From Psychroserpens damuponensis (lineage in GTDB: Bacteria; Bacteroidota; Bacteroidia; Flavobacteriales; Flavobacteriaceae), in the NCBI RefSeq assembly GCF_000826655.1, contig NZ_JXJO01000003.1, positions 1 to 64,000 of the forward strand: 64,000 nucleotides of DNA, written 5' to 3'. Below the pieces are notes generated by a model. That model saw nothing but the letters and a program-made list of their open reading frames with translations. It ran no database searches and was not told the origin of the DNA. The position numbers and the translations under genes are program-made. Of this stretch, positions 52,450-61,944 are shown piece after piece; position 1 is the stretch's first letter; each line of letters begins with the position of its first letter.

Positions 52450-54879
52450 CTATCCTTCAAAATCAAAATTATCTCCACCAGAATCACCGCCTCGGTTATC
52501 ACGTTGACGCGATTTTTGTTGATTAAATCTATAGGTGAAAGAGACATTAAAACTACGTTGTCTCCATTGAAATTCACTGTCGTTAATAAAAGTATCTGTT
52601 GTAGAAGTTGATTGTCGTTTTCTAGAATTAAATAAATCTCTAACATTTAAAGCAAGAGAGGCTCTGTCTCCTAATAAATCTTTGCTAAATGCCATATCTG
52701 TTGATAAAATACCTTTTTGCGTACTTTGAGCATCTTCTCTTGGTCCACGATAGAAAACACGAGTTTGCCAATCTATGTCTCCTGGTAACGTATATTTATT
52801 ATTGATTCTTGCAAACCAACTAAAATTTTCTGCCCCAAAATCGGTGCCTTCATATATACCTTCGGTTTTATTTTTAAATAGGTTAATGTTTCCGTTAAGG
52901 TTCCATTTTTTTGAAGGTCTATAGGTTAAGGTAAATTCAAATCCGAAACGATCTTCTGTAGCTAAATTTATAGGAGAACGTCTAATAATAGGAACTTCTG
53001 TTCCTCCAACGACAGTGGTTTCTCCAGTGTCTAATGTTACAAACGTGAAAACATCTGTAGCTCGTTGATAATAGATAGAAGAGTTAAGTGTTATTTTTCC
53101 GAAGCGATTTAAATACCCAAAATCAAATGAGTTTGAGTAACTAGGATCTAAATCTGGGTTACCTTGAAAAATATTTGTGGCACTACTTCTAGAAGGAAAC
53201 GGATTAATGAATCTTGATCTTGGACGTCTAATTCTACGATTATAACCTAAGGTTAAATTTTGTTTTTCGTTAATTTCAAAACCTAAATTTATTGTAGGGA
53301 AAAGTCCTGTGTAATTTTTACGTTGTAAATCGTTAGTAGTTATTTGGTTAACAGTAACACGAGATTGCTCCATACGAAGTCCTAATAAATAGGAGAATTT
53401 ATCTTTTACCTTACTTCCAAATTGAGTGTATAAAGCGTTTACGTACTGACGAAAAATTAAGTTATTACTAACATCTGTATCTAAAACAAAATCACCATTT
53501 TCATTAAACTCTAGAGTATAATCTGTATCTGTTTCTTCGTAATTTCCTCTAAAACCAAATTCAAAACTACTTTTTTCACCAATAGGACGTGTATAGTCTA
53601 ATTGTAAAAGAACTTCATCTTGGTTTTCAATTGTTCTTACACGCTCGGCAGCACTGCCATCCTGTGCAATGATAGATTTTTCTTCTTCACCATTATCTTC
53701 ATACTGAAAATCTATAGTTAAACGATGTTGACTATTGCCATCAAATTGTTTGTCAAAATTAACGGCATATTGTCGTGTTGCATCTGTTTCTTCTTCAGGA
53801 TCTAAACGAAAGGAATCTGAGATAAGATTGTTGTTACTATCAAATTCTTGAATTATATTTGAATTATCATTGTTTTGATCACTATCTCTGTATACAAAAG
53901 AGGTCACTACAGATGTCGTTTCATTGATATACCATTCTACCCCTAGATTAGTGTTAAAACCTTTACTTTGTCTGTCAAATTCTCGTGATTCTTTAAAAAA
54001 GGTACTTGGATCATCACCATTAAAATACTCTGTATTTGTAGTCGCATTTCCTGGAGATTCTCTATATCGATATCCAGATGTATTAAAGAAATTGAAATCT
54101 CCTGTTCTGTAATTTATATTTCCAGAAACACCGGCTTCTGTAGGATCTCCTGCGCTTAAAGTAACTGCACCATTAAGTCCTTGAAGTTTACTACGACGCA
54201 AAATAATATTTAGAATTCCGGCTGTGCCTTCGGCATCATAACGAGCAGAAGGTGATGTAATCACCTCAACACGTTCAATAGATTCGGCTGGTAATTGTCT
54301 AAGTGCGTCTGTAGAGTTTAAACCAACTAATCCTGATGGTTTACCGTTAATAAGTATCGTCACGTTATCATTTCCACGTAGAGCAACATTACCTTCAACA
54401 TCAACCGAAACCGATGGCACGTTGTCTAGCACATCGCTTACAGTACCACCTCTAACAGTTAAATCACTTCCAACATTATAAATCTTTTTATCTAATTTGA
54501 TTTCTACTGTTGTTTTTTCGGCAATAACTTCAACAGCATCAAGAGCTTCTAAATTTAGAGATAATGAGACTGTACCTAAATTAATATCTTTAGAAAGTGA
54601 TTTATTATCATAACTTTTTGTTTTATATGAAAGGTATTCAACTTTCACATCATAAACACCAGGTGCTACTTCAATTTTAAATTCGCCTTTAGCATCTGTG
54701 ATGCCTCCAGTAACAGTTTTATTTAATTTTTTGCTAAAAAGTGAAATGGTAGCATATTCTAATGGATAATTTCCATCAGCATCAAGCACAGTTCCTGAAA
54801 CGGTAATTTCGTTTTGTGCGATACCAAATGCAAAACTAAAAAAGGATAATAATAGTAGATAAGTAGTTTTTTGTAACAT
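52450..54879 (-). CDS. TonB-dependent outer-membrane receptor (CarboxypepD_reg/OMP_b-brl_3 type)
   Basis: 809 residues from the ATG at 54879, giving a signal peptide MLQKTTYLLLLSFFSFAFG. A carboxypeptidase-regulatory-like domain (GTVLDADGNYPLEYATISL...) spans residues ~25-110. The plug follows (TVSDVLDNVPSVSVDVEGNVALRGNDNVTILINGKPSG), then a beta-barrel with Gly-Phe/aromatic strands to FNVSFTYRFNQQ. The type lacks a SusC signature and usually has no SusD partner; the substrate is unknown. The extreme C-terminus is a short charged Gly/Asp tail after the last strand. Confidence 0.9.
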   Translation of the reverse strand: MLQKTTYLLLLSFFSFAFGIAQNEITVSGTVLDADGNYPLEYATISLFSKKLNKTVTGGITDAKGEFKIEVAPGVYDVKVEYLSYKTKSYDNKSLSKDINLGTVSLSLNLEALDAVEVIAEKTTVEIKLDKKIYNVGSDLTVRGGTVSDVLDNVPSVSVDVEGNVALRGNDNVTILINGKPSGLVGLNSTDALRQLPAESIERVEVITSPSARYDAEGTAGILNIILRRSKLQGLNGAVTLSAGDPTEAGVSGNINYRTGDFNFFNTSGYRYRESPGNATTNTEYFNGDDPSTFFKESREFDRQSKGFNTNLGVEWYINETTSVVTSFVYRDSDQNNDNSNIIQEFDSNNNLISDSFRLDPEEETDATRQYAVNFDKQFDGNSQHRLTIDFQYEDNGEEEKSIIAQDGSAAERVRTIENQDEVLLQLDYTRPIGEKSSFEFGFRGNYEETDTDYTLEFNENGDFVLDTDVSNNLIFRQYVNALYTQFGSKVKDKFSYLLGLRMEQSRVTVNQITTNDLQRKNYTGLFPTINLGFEINEKQNLTLGYNRRIRRPRSRFINPFPSRSSATNIFQGNPDLDPSYSNSFDFGYLNRFGKITLNSSIYYQRATDVFTFVTLDTGETTVVGGTEVPIIRRSPINLATEDRFGFEFTLTYRPSKKWNLNGNINLFKNKTEGIYEGTDFGAENFSWFARINNKYTLPGDIDWQTRVFYRGPREDAQSTQKGILSTDMAFSKDLLGDRASLALNVRDLFNSRKRQSTSTTDTFINDSEFQWRQRSFNVSFTYRFNQQKSRQRDNRGGDSGGDNFDFEG

Positions 54880-54915
54880 TCTCAAGTAGTTATGGTTTGT
54901 GTTAATTTTAAAACA

Positions 54916-54923
54916 CAAAGTTA
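54916..54923 (-). promoter_or_regulatory. -7 promoter box of the TonB receptor gene
   Basis: TAACTTTG on the minus strand matches TAnnTTTG, 36 bp before the chosen ATG. No -33 word was found at the expected distance. Confidence 0.45.
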
Positions 54924-55040
54924 GGACTACTAAAGGTGGTGTGCGGTTAATGTTTTGTTAAACAAAAATGAGAGCTATGTTAAAAATATAGAATTAGTCT
55001 ATAATGAAGTATTGGTTTAGATGCTCAAAAGATTGATTAA

Positions 55041-55463
55041 TTATGACTTGTCTTTTCTTTTACGTTTTTTCTCTTTCTTTTTCTTCTTTTTCTCTTCATT
55101 ATGATTCCATTTTCCTTTTAAAGCATCCATGATTTTAGACATTTGTTCTTCTGTAATCATCGCTTTTAAATCTCTAAAATGGTTATCATCGAGATTTTGA
55201 ACATACGTTTTTCTTTCAAATTCTTTTAAACCAAGCATATTAATTTTTTGAAACTCTACAAAGTAAGTTTCCATTTGTTGTTTGATAATTTCCTTTTGAA
55301 AGTCATCAACTTTTAATGTTCCAACAAAATCATTGATATATTCTTTCTTTTTCATTTCCATCTCAGCTTCGTATTTAAGGCGGTCTTTTTCTGCTTTAGC
55401 TTGAGAAAAACTGTTACTGATAAATACCACTGAGCAAAAAATTGAGATAAGTACTGTTTTCAT
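55041..55463 (-). CDS. Exported helical protein with polylysine tail
   Basis: 140 residues with a signal peptide (MKTVLISIFCSVVFISNSFSQ). The mature part is helical and charged; VQNLDDNHFRDLKAMITEEQMSKIMDAL resembles the helix pairs of CpxP/Spy-like periplasmic proteins. The last 30 residues are mostly Lys/Glu/Arg (EEKKKKKKEKKRKRKDKS). It lies 10 bp after the arsC-like gene, so it is likely co-transcribed. The function is unknown. Confidence 0.6.
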   Translation of the reverse strand: MKTVLISIFCSVVFISNSFSQAKAEKDRLKYEAEMEMKKKEYINDFVGTLKVDDFQKEIIKQQMETYFVEFQKINMLGLKEFERKTYVQNLDDNHFRDLKAMITEEQMSKIMDALKGKWNHNEEKKKKKKEKKRKRKDKS

Positions 55464-55473
55464 TTTGTAAAAA

Positions 55474-55815
55474 TTAAATAATGTCTAATATGTTTTGTGG
55501 CGGACGACCAATTGTAGCATTCTTACCGTTGATAACAATTGGACGTTCTATTAATTTAGGATGCGTAATCATAGCCTTTAAAATTTGAGCATTTGTTAGC
55601 GATTTACCTTTAAAATCAGATTTCCAAATGGCCTCGTTTTTTCTAACGAGTTGAATAGGTTCAATTTTTAGAAGAGAAATAATAGTTTTTAATTTTTCTT
55701 CGGAAATTGGCTCATCCAGATACTTTATCACTTCAAATTCTTTGCCAGAATTTTCTAAAAGGGCTAAGCCTTCTCTAGATTTTGAGCATCTTGGGTTGTG
55801 AAGTATTGTAATCAT
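55474..55815 (-). CDS. arsC: Arsenate reductase (ArsC/Spx family, glutaredoxin-coupled type)
   Basis: 113 residues, thioredoxin fold. The N-terminal HNPRCSKSRE holds the catalytic Cys, and the C-terminal LIERPIVINGKNATIGRPP matches ArsC. Distinction from YffB-like relatives is not certain, and no arsenic operon surrounds it, so arsenate may not be the real substrate. It lies directly downstream of prfB on the same strand (36-bp gap). Confidence 0.85.
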   Translation of the reverse strand: MITILHNPRCSKSREGLALLENSGKEFEVIKYLDEPISEEKLKTIISLLKIEPIQLVRKNEAIWKSDFKGKSLTNAQILKAMITHPKLIERPIVINGKNATIGRPPQNILDII

Positions 55816-55851
55816 AGCTATTTCCCGAGAAAGCGGGCACCTTATTTTAAT

Positions 55852-56962
55852 TTATAATTCGTTTGGGTTGTCTTCTTTTTGTCCCATCATCATCAAATAC
55901 GCTTTTAAAAATGGTTCTATATCACCATCCATTACGGCATCTACATTACCAGTTTCATGCGCAGACCGTACATCTTTAACTAATTTATAAGGATGCATGA
56001 CATAGTTTCTAATTTGGCTTCCCCATTCTATTTTCATTTTTCCAGCTTCGATATCCTCACGCTGCGCCATTTGTTTTTGCAGCTCTATTTCATAAAGCTG
56101 AGATTTTAACATTTGCATAGCTCGAGATCTGTTATCGTGTTGTGAACGCGTTTCAGAACATTGTATTTGAATTCCTGTAGGTTTATGTAATAACTGTACT
56201 TTAGTTTCTACTTTATTAACATTTTGTCCTCCAGCACCACTAGATCTGGCAGTTGTAATTTCAATGTCGGCAGGATTAATAGCAATTTCGATAGTATCAT
56301 CTACTAAAGGATATACATATACCGATGCAAAACTAGTATGACGTTTGGCATTACTATCAAAAGGAGAGATTCTCACCAAACGGTGTACGCCATTTTCACC
56401 TTTAAGCCAGCCAAAAGCATAATCGCCTTCAATTTCTAAAGTTACTGTTTTTATACCTGCAACATCGCCTTCTTGGTAATTGAGTTCCTTAACTTTGAAT
56501 CCGCTTTTTTCAGCATACATTAAATACATACGCATAAGCATACTAGCCCAATCACAAGACTCTGTACCTCCAGCACCTGCAGTAATTTGAAGTACAGCAC
56601 TGAGTGAGTCCCCTTCTTCAGACAACATGTTTTTAAACTCTAATTTCTCAATGAGAAGAAGTGCTTTGTCATATCTACTTTGTACATTTTCGGCAGGAGC
56701 TTCATCTTCTTTGAAAAACTCATAAATAACTTCTAAGTCTTCTATAAGTGTTTGTGCAGTATTGTAATCTTCAACCCAAGCCTTTTTAGTTCTAATTGAT
56801 TTCATGACCAACTCTGCTTCTTTGGAATTATTCCAAAAATTGGGATCAAAGGTTTGCTCTTCTTCGTTAGTAATTTCTATTAATTTGGCATCAATGTCAA
56901 AGGTAGTGCCTAAGTTTATCGAGGCGTGTATTGAGATCTTTTATTTGATCTGATGTTATCAT
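55852..56962 (-). CDS. prfB: Peptide chain release factor 2 with programmed +1 frameshift
   Basis: The full protein is 369 residues. Zero frame starts at ATG 56962 ([21 protein letters not shown], 21 codons in all) and meets UGA at 56899-56897. A +1 shift at CUU UGA C continues with [15 protein letters not shown] and runs to 55852. The SPF anticodon tripeptide ([10 protein letters not shown]) and the GGQ motif ([11 protein letters not shown]) are present. RF2 terminates at UAA/UGA; the frameshift is the classical autoregulation, in which low RF2 lets the ribosome slip. The downstream frame alone would give a truncated protein from 56811. Confidence 0.97.
56896..56908 (-). promoter_or_regulatory. 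prfB frameshift site (CUU UGA C)
   Basis: Read on the minus strand: CTT (56902-56900), TGA (56899-56897), C (56896). The words AGG and TAC lie upstream, with AGG acting as the internal Shine-Dalgarno-like element but followed by CACTAC rather than the E. coli GGGTAT. Confidence 0.93.
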
Positions 56963-57131
56963 TATGAGGAATTTTCGGTAAAATTAATATTTTATTATTC
57001 AGTAGAAAATTTAAACAAGAATAACTTATTGTTGATTTTTAACATTTCCGTAGAAAAACTAAGAGAATGTAGGTTTAATTTGCTACTAAAGTTTAGCTAA
57101 AAATAAGTAAATTTATAGCTTTACGTAAACT

Positions 57132-59540
57132 ATGAAACATCATCTCTTTTGTGCGCTCGCTTTTTTAATGATTTTAAATGGATTTTCTCAAAAATTAGAG
57201 TCTAAAACATTGAAAGATTATAACGGTTTTTTTAACTTTCATTATGAAGCATCTACAGACAAAATTTATCTTGAAGTTAAAGACTTAAACAAAGAATTTT
57301 TATATGTTAATTCTCTAGCAACAGGAGTGGGCTCAAATGATATTGGTTTAGATAGAGGGCAAATAGGGCAGGAGCGATTGGTTGCATTTAAAAAAGCTGG
57401 AAACAAATTATTATTAGTACAGCCCAACCTAAAATTTAGAGCCATTACAGATAATCAATTAGAGAAGACAAGTATTGAGCAAGCCTTTGCCAAATCTGTA
57501 CTTTATGGGTTTAAAATTATAGAAAATAATAATGGTGTTTATACCATTGACTTTACGCCATTTTTACTTCAAGATGCACATGGTGTAGAAAATCGCTTAA
57601 AAGGCGAAGGAAGTTATAAGTTAGACTTAAGCAAGAGTGCCTTATCATTGGAGCGAACAAAAGCGTTTCCAAAAAATGTAGAATTTGAAGCTTTATTGAC
57701 GTTTAAAGGAAGTCCTAAAGGCCAAAATATTAAAAGTGTGACGCCAACATCAACATTAGTTAGCGTCATACAACATCATAGTTTTATTGAACTGCCAGAT
57801 GATGGTTATAAAATGCGTGAGTTTGATGTACGTAGTGGAGCCATTTCAATGTCTTTTTTAGATTATGCATCACCAATACAGGAGCAAATTAAAAAGCGAT
57901 ATATTATTCGTCATCGTTTAGAAAAGAAAAATCCAAAGGCTCAAATCAGTGACGCTATAGAACCTATTATTTATTATCTCGATCCTGGAACTCCAGAGCC
58001 TGTGCGATCTGCATTATTAGAAGGCGCTCGTTGGTGGAATCAAGCCTATGAGTCTATAGGTTTTAAAGATGCATTTCAGGTTAAAATGTTACCCGACGAT
58101 GCCGATCCAATGGATTGTCGTTATAATGTCATCCAGTGGGTACATCGTTCAACTAGAGGCTGGAGTTATGGTGCAAGTGTTGTAGACCCAAGAACAGGAG
58201 AAATCATCAAAGGTCATGTGAGTTTAGGGAGTTTACGAATTCGACAGGATTTTATGATTGCGCAAGCCTTAATGAACAAACCGTTTGCAGAGCGTGACGA
58301 TAATTATCAACCTATGTTAGAGATGGCTTTGGCTAGAATTCGCCAGTTGAGTGCTCACGAAGTTGGTCACACCATTGGCTTTGCGCACAATTTTGCTGCG
58401 AGTGCAAATGGTAGAGCTTCAGTTATGGATTATCCACATCCTACAATTTCTATTCTCGACGGAAATATCAACTTCTCAAACGCTTATGCTGTTGGAATAG
58501 GAGCTTGGGATAAGGTGACTGTAGCCTATTCGTATTCGGAATTTAATAACAATGAAAACGAAAACGCGAAGTTAAACGCTATTCTTGAAACTGCTAATAC
58601 AACAGGTTTGCAGTTTATCTCAGATAGTGATGCTAGAGCACAAGGAGGAGCTCATGCGTTTGCACATCTTTGGGATAATGGAAAAAGTGCTTCCGAAGAG
58701 TTGAAAAATGTATTAGAAGTAAGAGCACAAGCTATTTCAAATTTTTCTAAGGATAATATTCGTCAAGGCGAACCGTATTCGGTTTTAGAAGATGTGTTTG
58801 TGCCTTTATATTTTTTCCATCGTTTTCAAGTAGAAGCTGCGACAAAAGTTATTGGAGGCTTAGATTATAATTACGCAGTAAAAGGTGATAATCAAACCAT
58901 TGTAGAACCTGTTGATGTCAACATTCAAAAGGAAACCTTAACTCAGGTTTTAAACACGATTTCTGCTGAGGCGTTAGCAATTCCGAAGAAAACATTACAA
59001 TTGTTTCCACCACGAGCTTACACGTACAGCAGAACTCGAGAATCATTTAAAGGAAAAACAGGAGTGGCTTTTGATGCTATGAGTACAGCTGTGACAGCAA
59101 GTGATATGACATTGAAACTATTGTTACATCCGCAACGAGCCAATAGAATCATTCAGCAAAAAAGTTTAGATGAAAAGCAATTGGGATTTGATGAGCTGTT
59201 GAAACAGGTTTTAAATAATTCCTTCGGATTAACATATGATGATGCTTACCTAAATGAAATTCAACAACTAATTAACGAGCGTGTATTGATACATATGATG
59301 AATTTAGCCGTGAGTAATCAATCCATTTTTCAAGTAAAAGCAAAAGCGAATAATGCAATTAACACGTTAATTAGAGATTATCTATCTAACAAGAAAAAAC
59401 CTTCGCTATATGCTTCACAATATAGATTGCTAATAAGAGAATTTAGAGAACATCCAGAACAATTTAAAATAGAAAATGCTCCAAACATACCAGATGGTTC
59501 ACCAATTGGAAGTGATTTTTGCAATTATAATGAGAATTAA
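57132..59540 (+). CDS. Secreted zinc-dependent metalloprotease (DUF5117/DUF4953 type)
   Basis: 802 residues with a signal peptide (MKHHLFCALAFLMILNGFSQ). The metal motif HEVGHTIGFAHN (HExxHxxGxxH) lies at about residue 409. The N-terminal half (FNFHYEASTDKIYLEVKDLNKEFLYVNSL..., YFLDP-type strand) matches DUF5117, with DUF5118/4953 segments around it. This is a Bacteroidota-typical large metalloprotease of unknown substrate. It has no sorting domain, so it is probably periplasmic. It is followed 3 bp later by the aldolase gene. Confidence 0.88.
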   Translation: MKHHLFCALAFLMILNGFSQKLESKTLKDYNGFFNFHYEASTDKIYLEVKDLNKEFLYVNSLATGVGSNDIGLDRGQIGQERLVAFKKAGNKLLLVQPNLKFRAITDNQLEKTSIEQAFAKSVLYGFKIIENNNGVYTIDFTPFLLQDAHGVENRLKGEGSYKLDLSKSALSLERTKAFPKNVEFEALLTFKGSPKGQNIKSVTPTSTLVSVIQHHSFIELPDDGYKMREFDVRSGAISMSFLDYASPIQEQIKKRYIIRHRLEKKNPKAQISDAIEPIIYYLDPGTPEPVRSALLEGARWWNQAYESIGFKDAFQVKMLPDDADPMDCRYNVIQWVHRSTRGWSYGASVVDPRTGEIIKGHVSLGSLRIRQDFMIAQALMNKPFAERDDNYQPMLEMALARIRQLSAHEVGHTIGFAHNFAASANGRASVMDYPHPTISILDGNINFSNAYAVGIGAWDKVTVAYSYSEFNNNENENAKLNAILETANTTGLQFISDSDARAQGGAHAFAHLWDNGKSASEELKNVLEVRAQAISNFSKDNIRQGEPYSVLEDVFVPLYFFHRFQVEAATKVIGGLDYNYAVKGDNQTIVEPVDVNIQKETLTQVLNTISAEALAIPKKTLQLFPPRAYTYSRTRESFKGKTGVAFDAMSTAVTASDMTLKLLLHPQRANRIIQQKSLDEKQLGFDELLKQVLNNSFGLTYDDAYLNEIQQLINERVLIHMMNLAVSNQSIFQVKAKANNAINTLIRDYLSNKKKPSLYASQYRLLIREFREHPEQFKIENAPNIPDGSPIGSDFCNYNEN

Positions 59541-59543
59541 AAT

Positions 59544-60560
59544 ATGATTATAGATTTAAGAAGTGATACAGTAACAAAACCAACAAAAGGCATGTTGGAT
59601 GCTATGATGACAGCAGAAGTTGGAGACGATGTATTTCAAGAAGACCCAACAGTGACTGCGCTAGAAGAACGTTTAACAACAATGTTTGGTAAAGATAAGG
59701 CCTTGTTTTTTCCATCGGGAAGTATGGCTAATCAAATCGCTATTAAATTACATACCAATCCTGGAGAACAAGTTATTTGTGATAAATATGCACATATTTA
59801 TAATTATGAGGTTGGAGGTGTTGCTTTTCATAGTGGAGCATCTTGTAAATTGATAGATGGAAATAGAGGTATGTTTACAGCAGCTCAAGTTAAGGAGGCT
59901 ATTAATCCACCAGAATATTATTATAGTCAATCCAGTTTAGTTGAAGTTGAAAATACAACAAATAAAGGAGGAGGTGCTTGTTGGGATTTTGAAGAATTTG
60001 AAAAGATAAAAAACGTTTGTAAAACCCATGATTTAGGGTTTCATATTGATGGTGCTCGTATTTGGAATGCTATGATTGCAAAGAACGAAACGGCCTTACA
60101 ATACGGAAATACTTTTGATACTATTTCGGTGTGTTTAAGTAAAGGTTTAGGTTGTCCTGTTGGTTCGGTATTAATTGGTGACGAGCAAATTATGAAACAA
60201 TCATTAAGTTTGCGAAAACTCTTTGGAGGCAATATGAGGCAAGTTGGCTATTTGGCTGCAGCTGGATTATATGCTCTAGATCATAATATTGAACGATTAG
60301 CTGAAGATCATAGAAAAGCTAAAGACATTGGTAACGCATTAGAAGATATGTCTATTATTAAAAAAGTGGAGCCCATTGAAACTAATATTGTCATTTTTGA
60401 GTTAGAATCTCATGTAGATGACAGCGAGTTTATCAATCAATTAGCAGAACAGGATATTAAAATTATTGGTATGGGAAGCAACAAGTTACGTATGGTCACA
60501 CATATGGATTATACAAATGTGATGCATGAGCGATTGTTGGAGGTTTTGAATGCGTTTTAA
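59544..60560 (+). CDS. ltaE: Low-specificity threonine aldolase (GntG family, PLP-dependent)
   Basis: 338 residues, fold type I PLP enzyme. It begins with the SDTVTKPTKGM motif, has DDVFQEDPTV, the DGARIWNA segment (Asp for the pyridine N), and the PLP Lys in VCLSKGLGCPVGS. It cleaves L-threonine or allo-threonine to glycine and acetaldehyde. Its close gap to the metalloprotease gene suggests one message. Confidence 0.92.
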   Translation: MIIDLRSDTVTKPTKGMLDAMMTAEVGDDVFQEDPTVTALEERLTTMFGKDKALFFPSGSMANQIAIKLHTNPGEQVICDKYAHIYNYEVGGVAFHSGASCKLIDGNRGMFTAAQVKEAINPPEYYYSQSSLVEVENTTNKGGGACWDFEEFEKIKNVCKTHDLGFHIDGARIWNAMIAKNETALQYGNTFDTISVCLSKGLGCPVGSVLIGDEQIMKQSLSLRKLFGGNMRQVGYLAAAGLYALDHNIERLAEDHRKAKDIGNALEDMSIIKKVEPIETNIVIFELESHVDDSEFINQLAEQDIKIIGMGSNKLRMVTHMDYTNVMHERLLEVLNAF

Positions 60561-60561
60561 A

Positions 60562-61488
60562 TTATCTCACAATAACCTTTTTCACTGTACTATTTGTTCC
60601 ATTGCTAAACTTGAAAAAGTAAATGCCTGATTCTAAATTAGAATTATTCATTTCAATATAGTTTAAGCCATCAATTTTTTTAGTAATTATAGTTTTACCT
60701 GTGACGTCAAAGACAATTAATTTTTTGATCGTTTGCTCTTCATCAATAGATATTGTGAAATCATCCACAATTGGATTTGGAAAAATGGTTATACTATTTT
60801 CAAGATTTATATCAATAATTGATAATCCAGATTCACTACAATCTAGTTCTATAAATTCGATAGCTTGTAAATAATCTTTCAAGAATGGAACTAATAAATC
60901 TGAATTGGATACAATTGTTAAACCACGTTGTAAATTTTCTTGAGAAGATGCAGGAAATGTTCTGTAGACTTCTACAATAACAGAGTTTAAAAATGCAATG
61001 TCTTCAGTTGTGATAGAACTGTTTAGTTCTAAATGTTGGATATAATCGGTCTTGTCAAAATCCGTAGGAGGAATGTCGTCAATAACTAATCTCGAATAAT
61101 ATTCGTAAAACCCACTAGTAAATAAGCAATCGCAATATATGGTCACATTGCTTACAGAATCTACATACATACTTAAAAAAGTATCTAAGGAGTCGTTAGT
61201 AGCTGTTATGTAAAATACTCTTTGTAGAGTTTCTGTTGTAGCATAGGGATATGATCTAAATACATCAATAATGTTTTCATTCATAAATTGAACATCAACT
61301 GTTGAAGCATTGCTATTCGTTTCTAATTAACTTATGAAATCAGCTTTATCAAAATCTATGGAAGGTTCATTGTCTATTATTAATAACAATGAGTAATGAT
61401 AATTTCCATCAGAGAAATCACAAGAAGAATTTTGCGAAAAGAGATTAATTGAAACAAATAATAAGATAAATGGAAGCAATTTCTTCAT
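60562..61488 (-). pseudogene. T9SS-sorted secreted protein interrupted by an in-frame TAA
   Basis: One frame runs from ATG 61488 (signal peptide MKKLLPFILLFVSINLFSQ) to 60562, broken by a single TAA at 61329-61327 after 53 codons. The sequence before (PSIDFDKADFIS) and after (LETNSNAS) aligns with an intact second copy of the same module (PTDFDKTDYIQ-H-LELNSS), where the stop aligns with His. Two modules of about 100 residues are followed by a T9SS sorting domain (ITIFPNPIVDDFTI...KKVIVR). A restart at 61284 would give 240 residues without a signal peptide, so the product could not be exported. Confidence 0.8.
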
Positions 61489-61524
61489 AATTACAATGAT
61501 TTAAATTTTATTTAAAGATATAAA

Positions 61525-61848
61525 TTATTTAAACAAATCCATACCAGGAATATTTGGCATACCTTCTTTTGCAACAGCAGCTACTTCAGTCTCGTGTAGA
61601 GTTGTTGCACGAGCTATAGCTTTGTTAATTGTAAGAATCAAATAATCTTCTAACATATCTTTATCTTGAAGTAATTCGTCATCTATTTCAATAGATTTCA
61701 GCGTACGATTTGCAGTAATAGTAACTTTTACCTTCTCGTCATGACTTTTCATGTCAATTAAAACGGTGTGTAAACGTTCTTTCGTTTCCTCAACTTTTTT
61801 TTGAGCATCTTTGAGTTTGCCCATCATTCCCATCATATCTCCAAACAT
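61525..61848 (-). CDS. YbaB/EbfC family nucleoid-associated protein
   Basis: 107 residues from the ATG at 61848 (the longer start adds a hydrophobic leader not seen in the family). It starts [21 protein letters not shown], a helix rich in Met, and continues with [25 protein letters not shown]. YbaB proteins form tweezer-like dimers and coat DNA. The C-terminus [11 protein letters not shown] is typical. Confidence 0.88.
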   Translation of the reverse strand: MFGDMMGMMGKLKDAQKKVEETKERLHTVLIDMKSHDEKVKVTITANRTLKSIEIDDELLQDKDMLEDYLILTINKAIARATTLHETEVAAVAKEGMPNIPGMDLFK

Positions 61849-61875
61849 AATAATCTGTATTAAATATTTAAACAA

Positions 61876-61883
61876 CAAAATTA
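61876..61883 (-). promoter_or_regulatory. -7 promoter box of the YbaB gene
   Basis: TAATTTTG on the minus strand matches TAnnTTTG, 27 bp before the chosen start. Confidence 0.45.
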
Positions 61884-61944
61884 CTAAATTGCAACGCTTT
61901 TAAAAAGAAAAAATGCTATCGCATTAGTTTCCGAAGATATATAT

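Noticed and set aside
55852-56811. Truncated prfB starting at the internal ATG 56811
   Set aside because: The upstream sequence has the normal RF2 N-terminus joined by the CUU UGA C frameshift, giving the expected full length.
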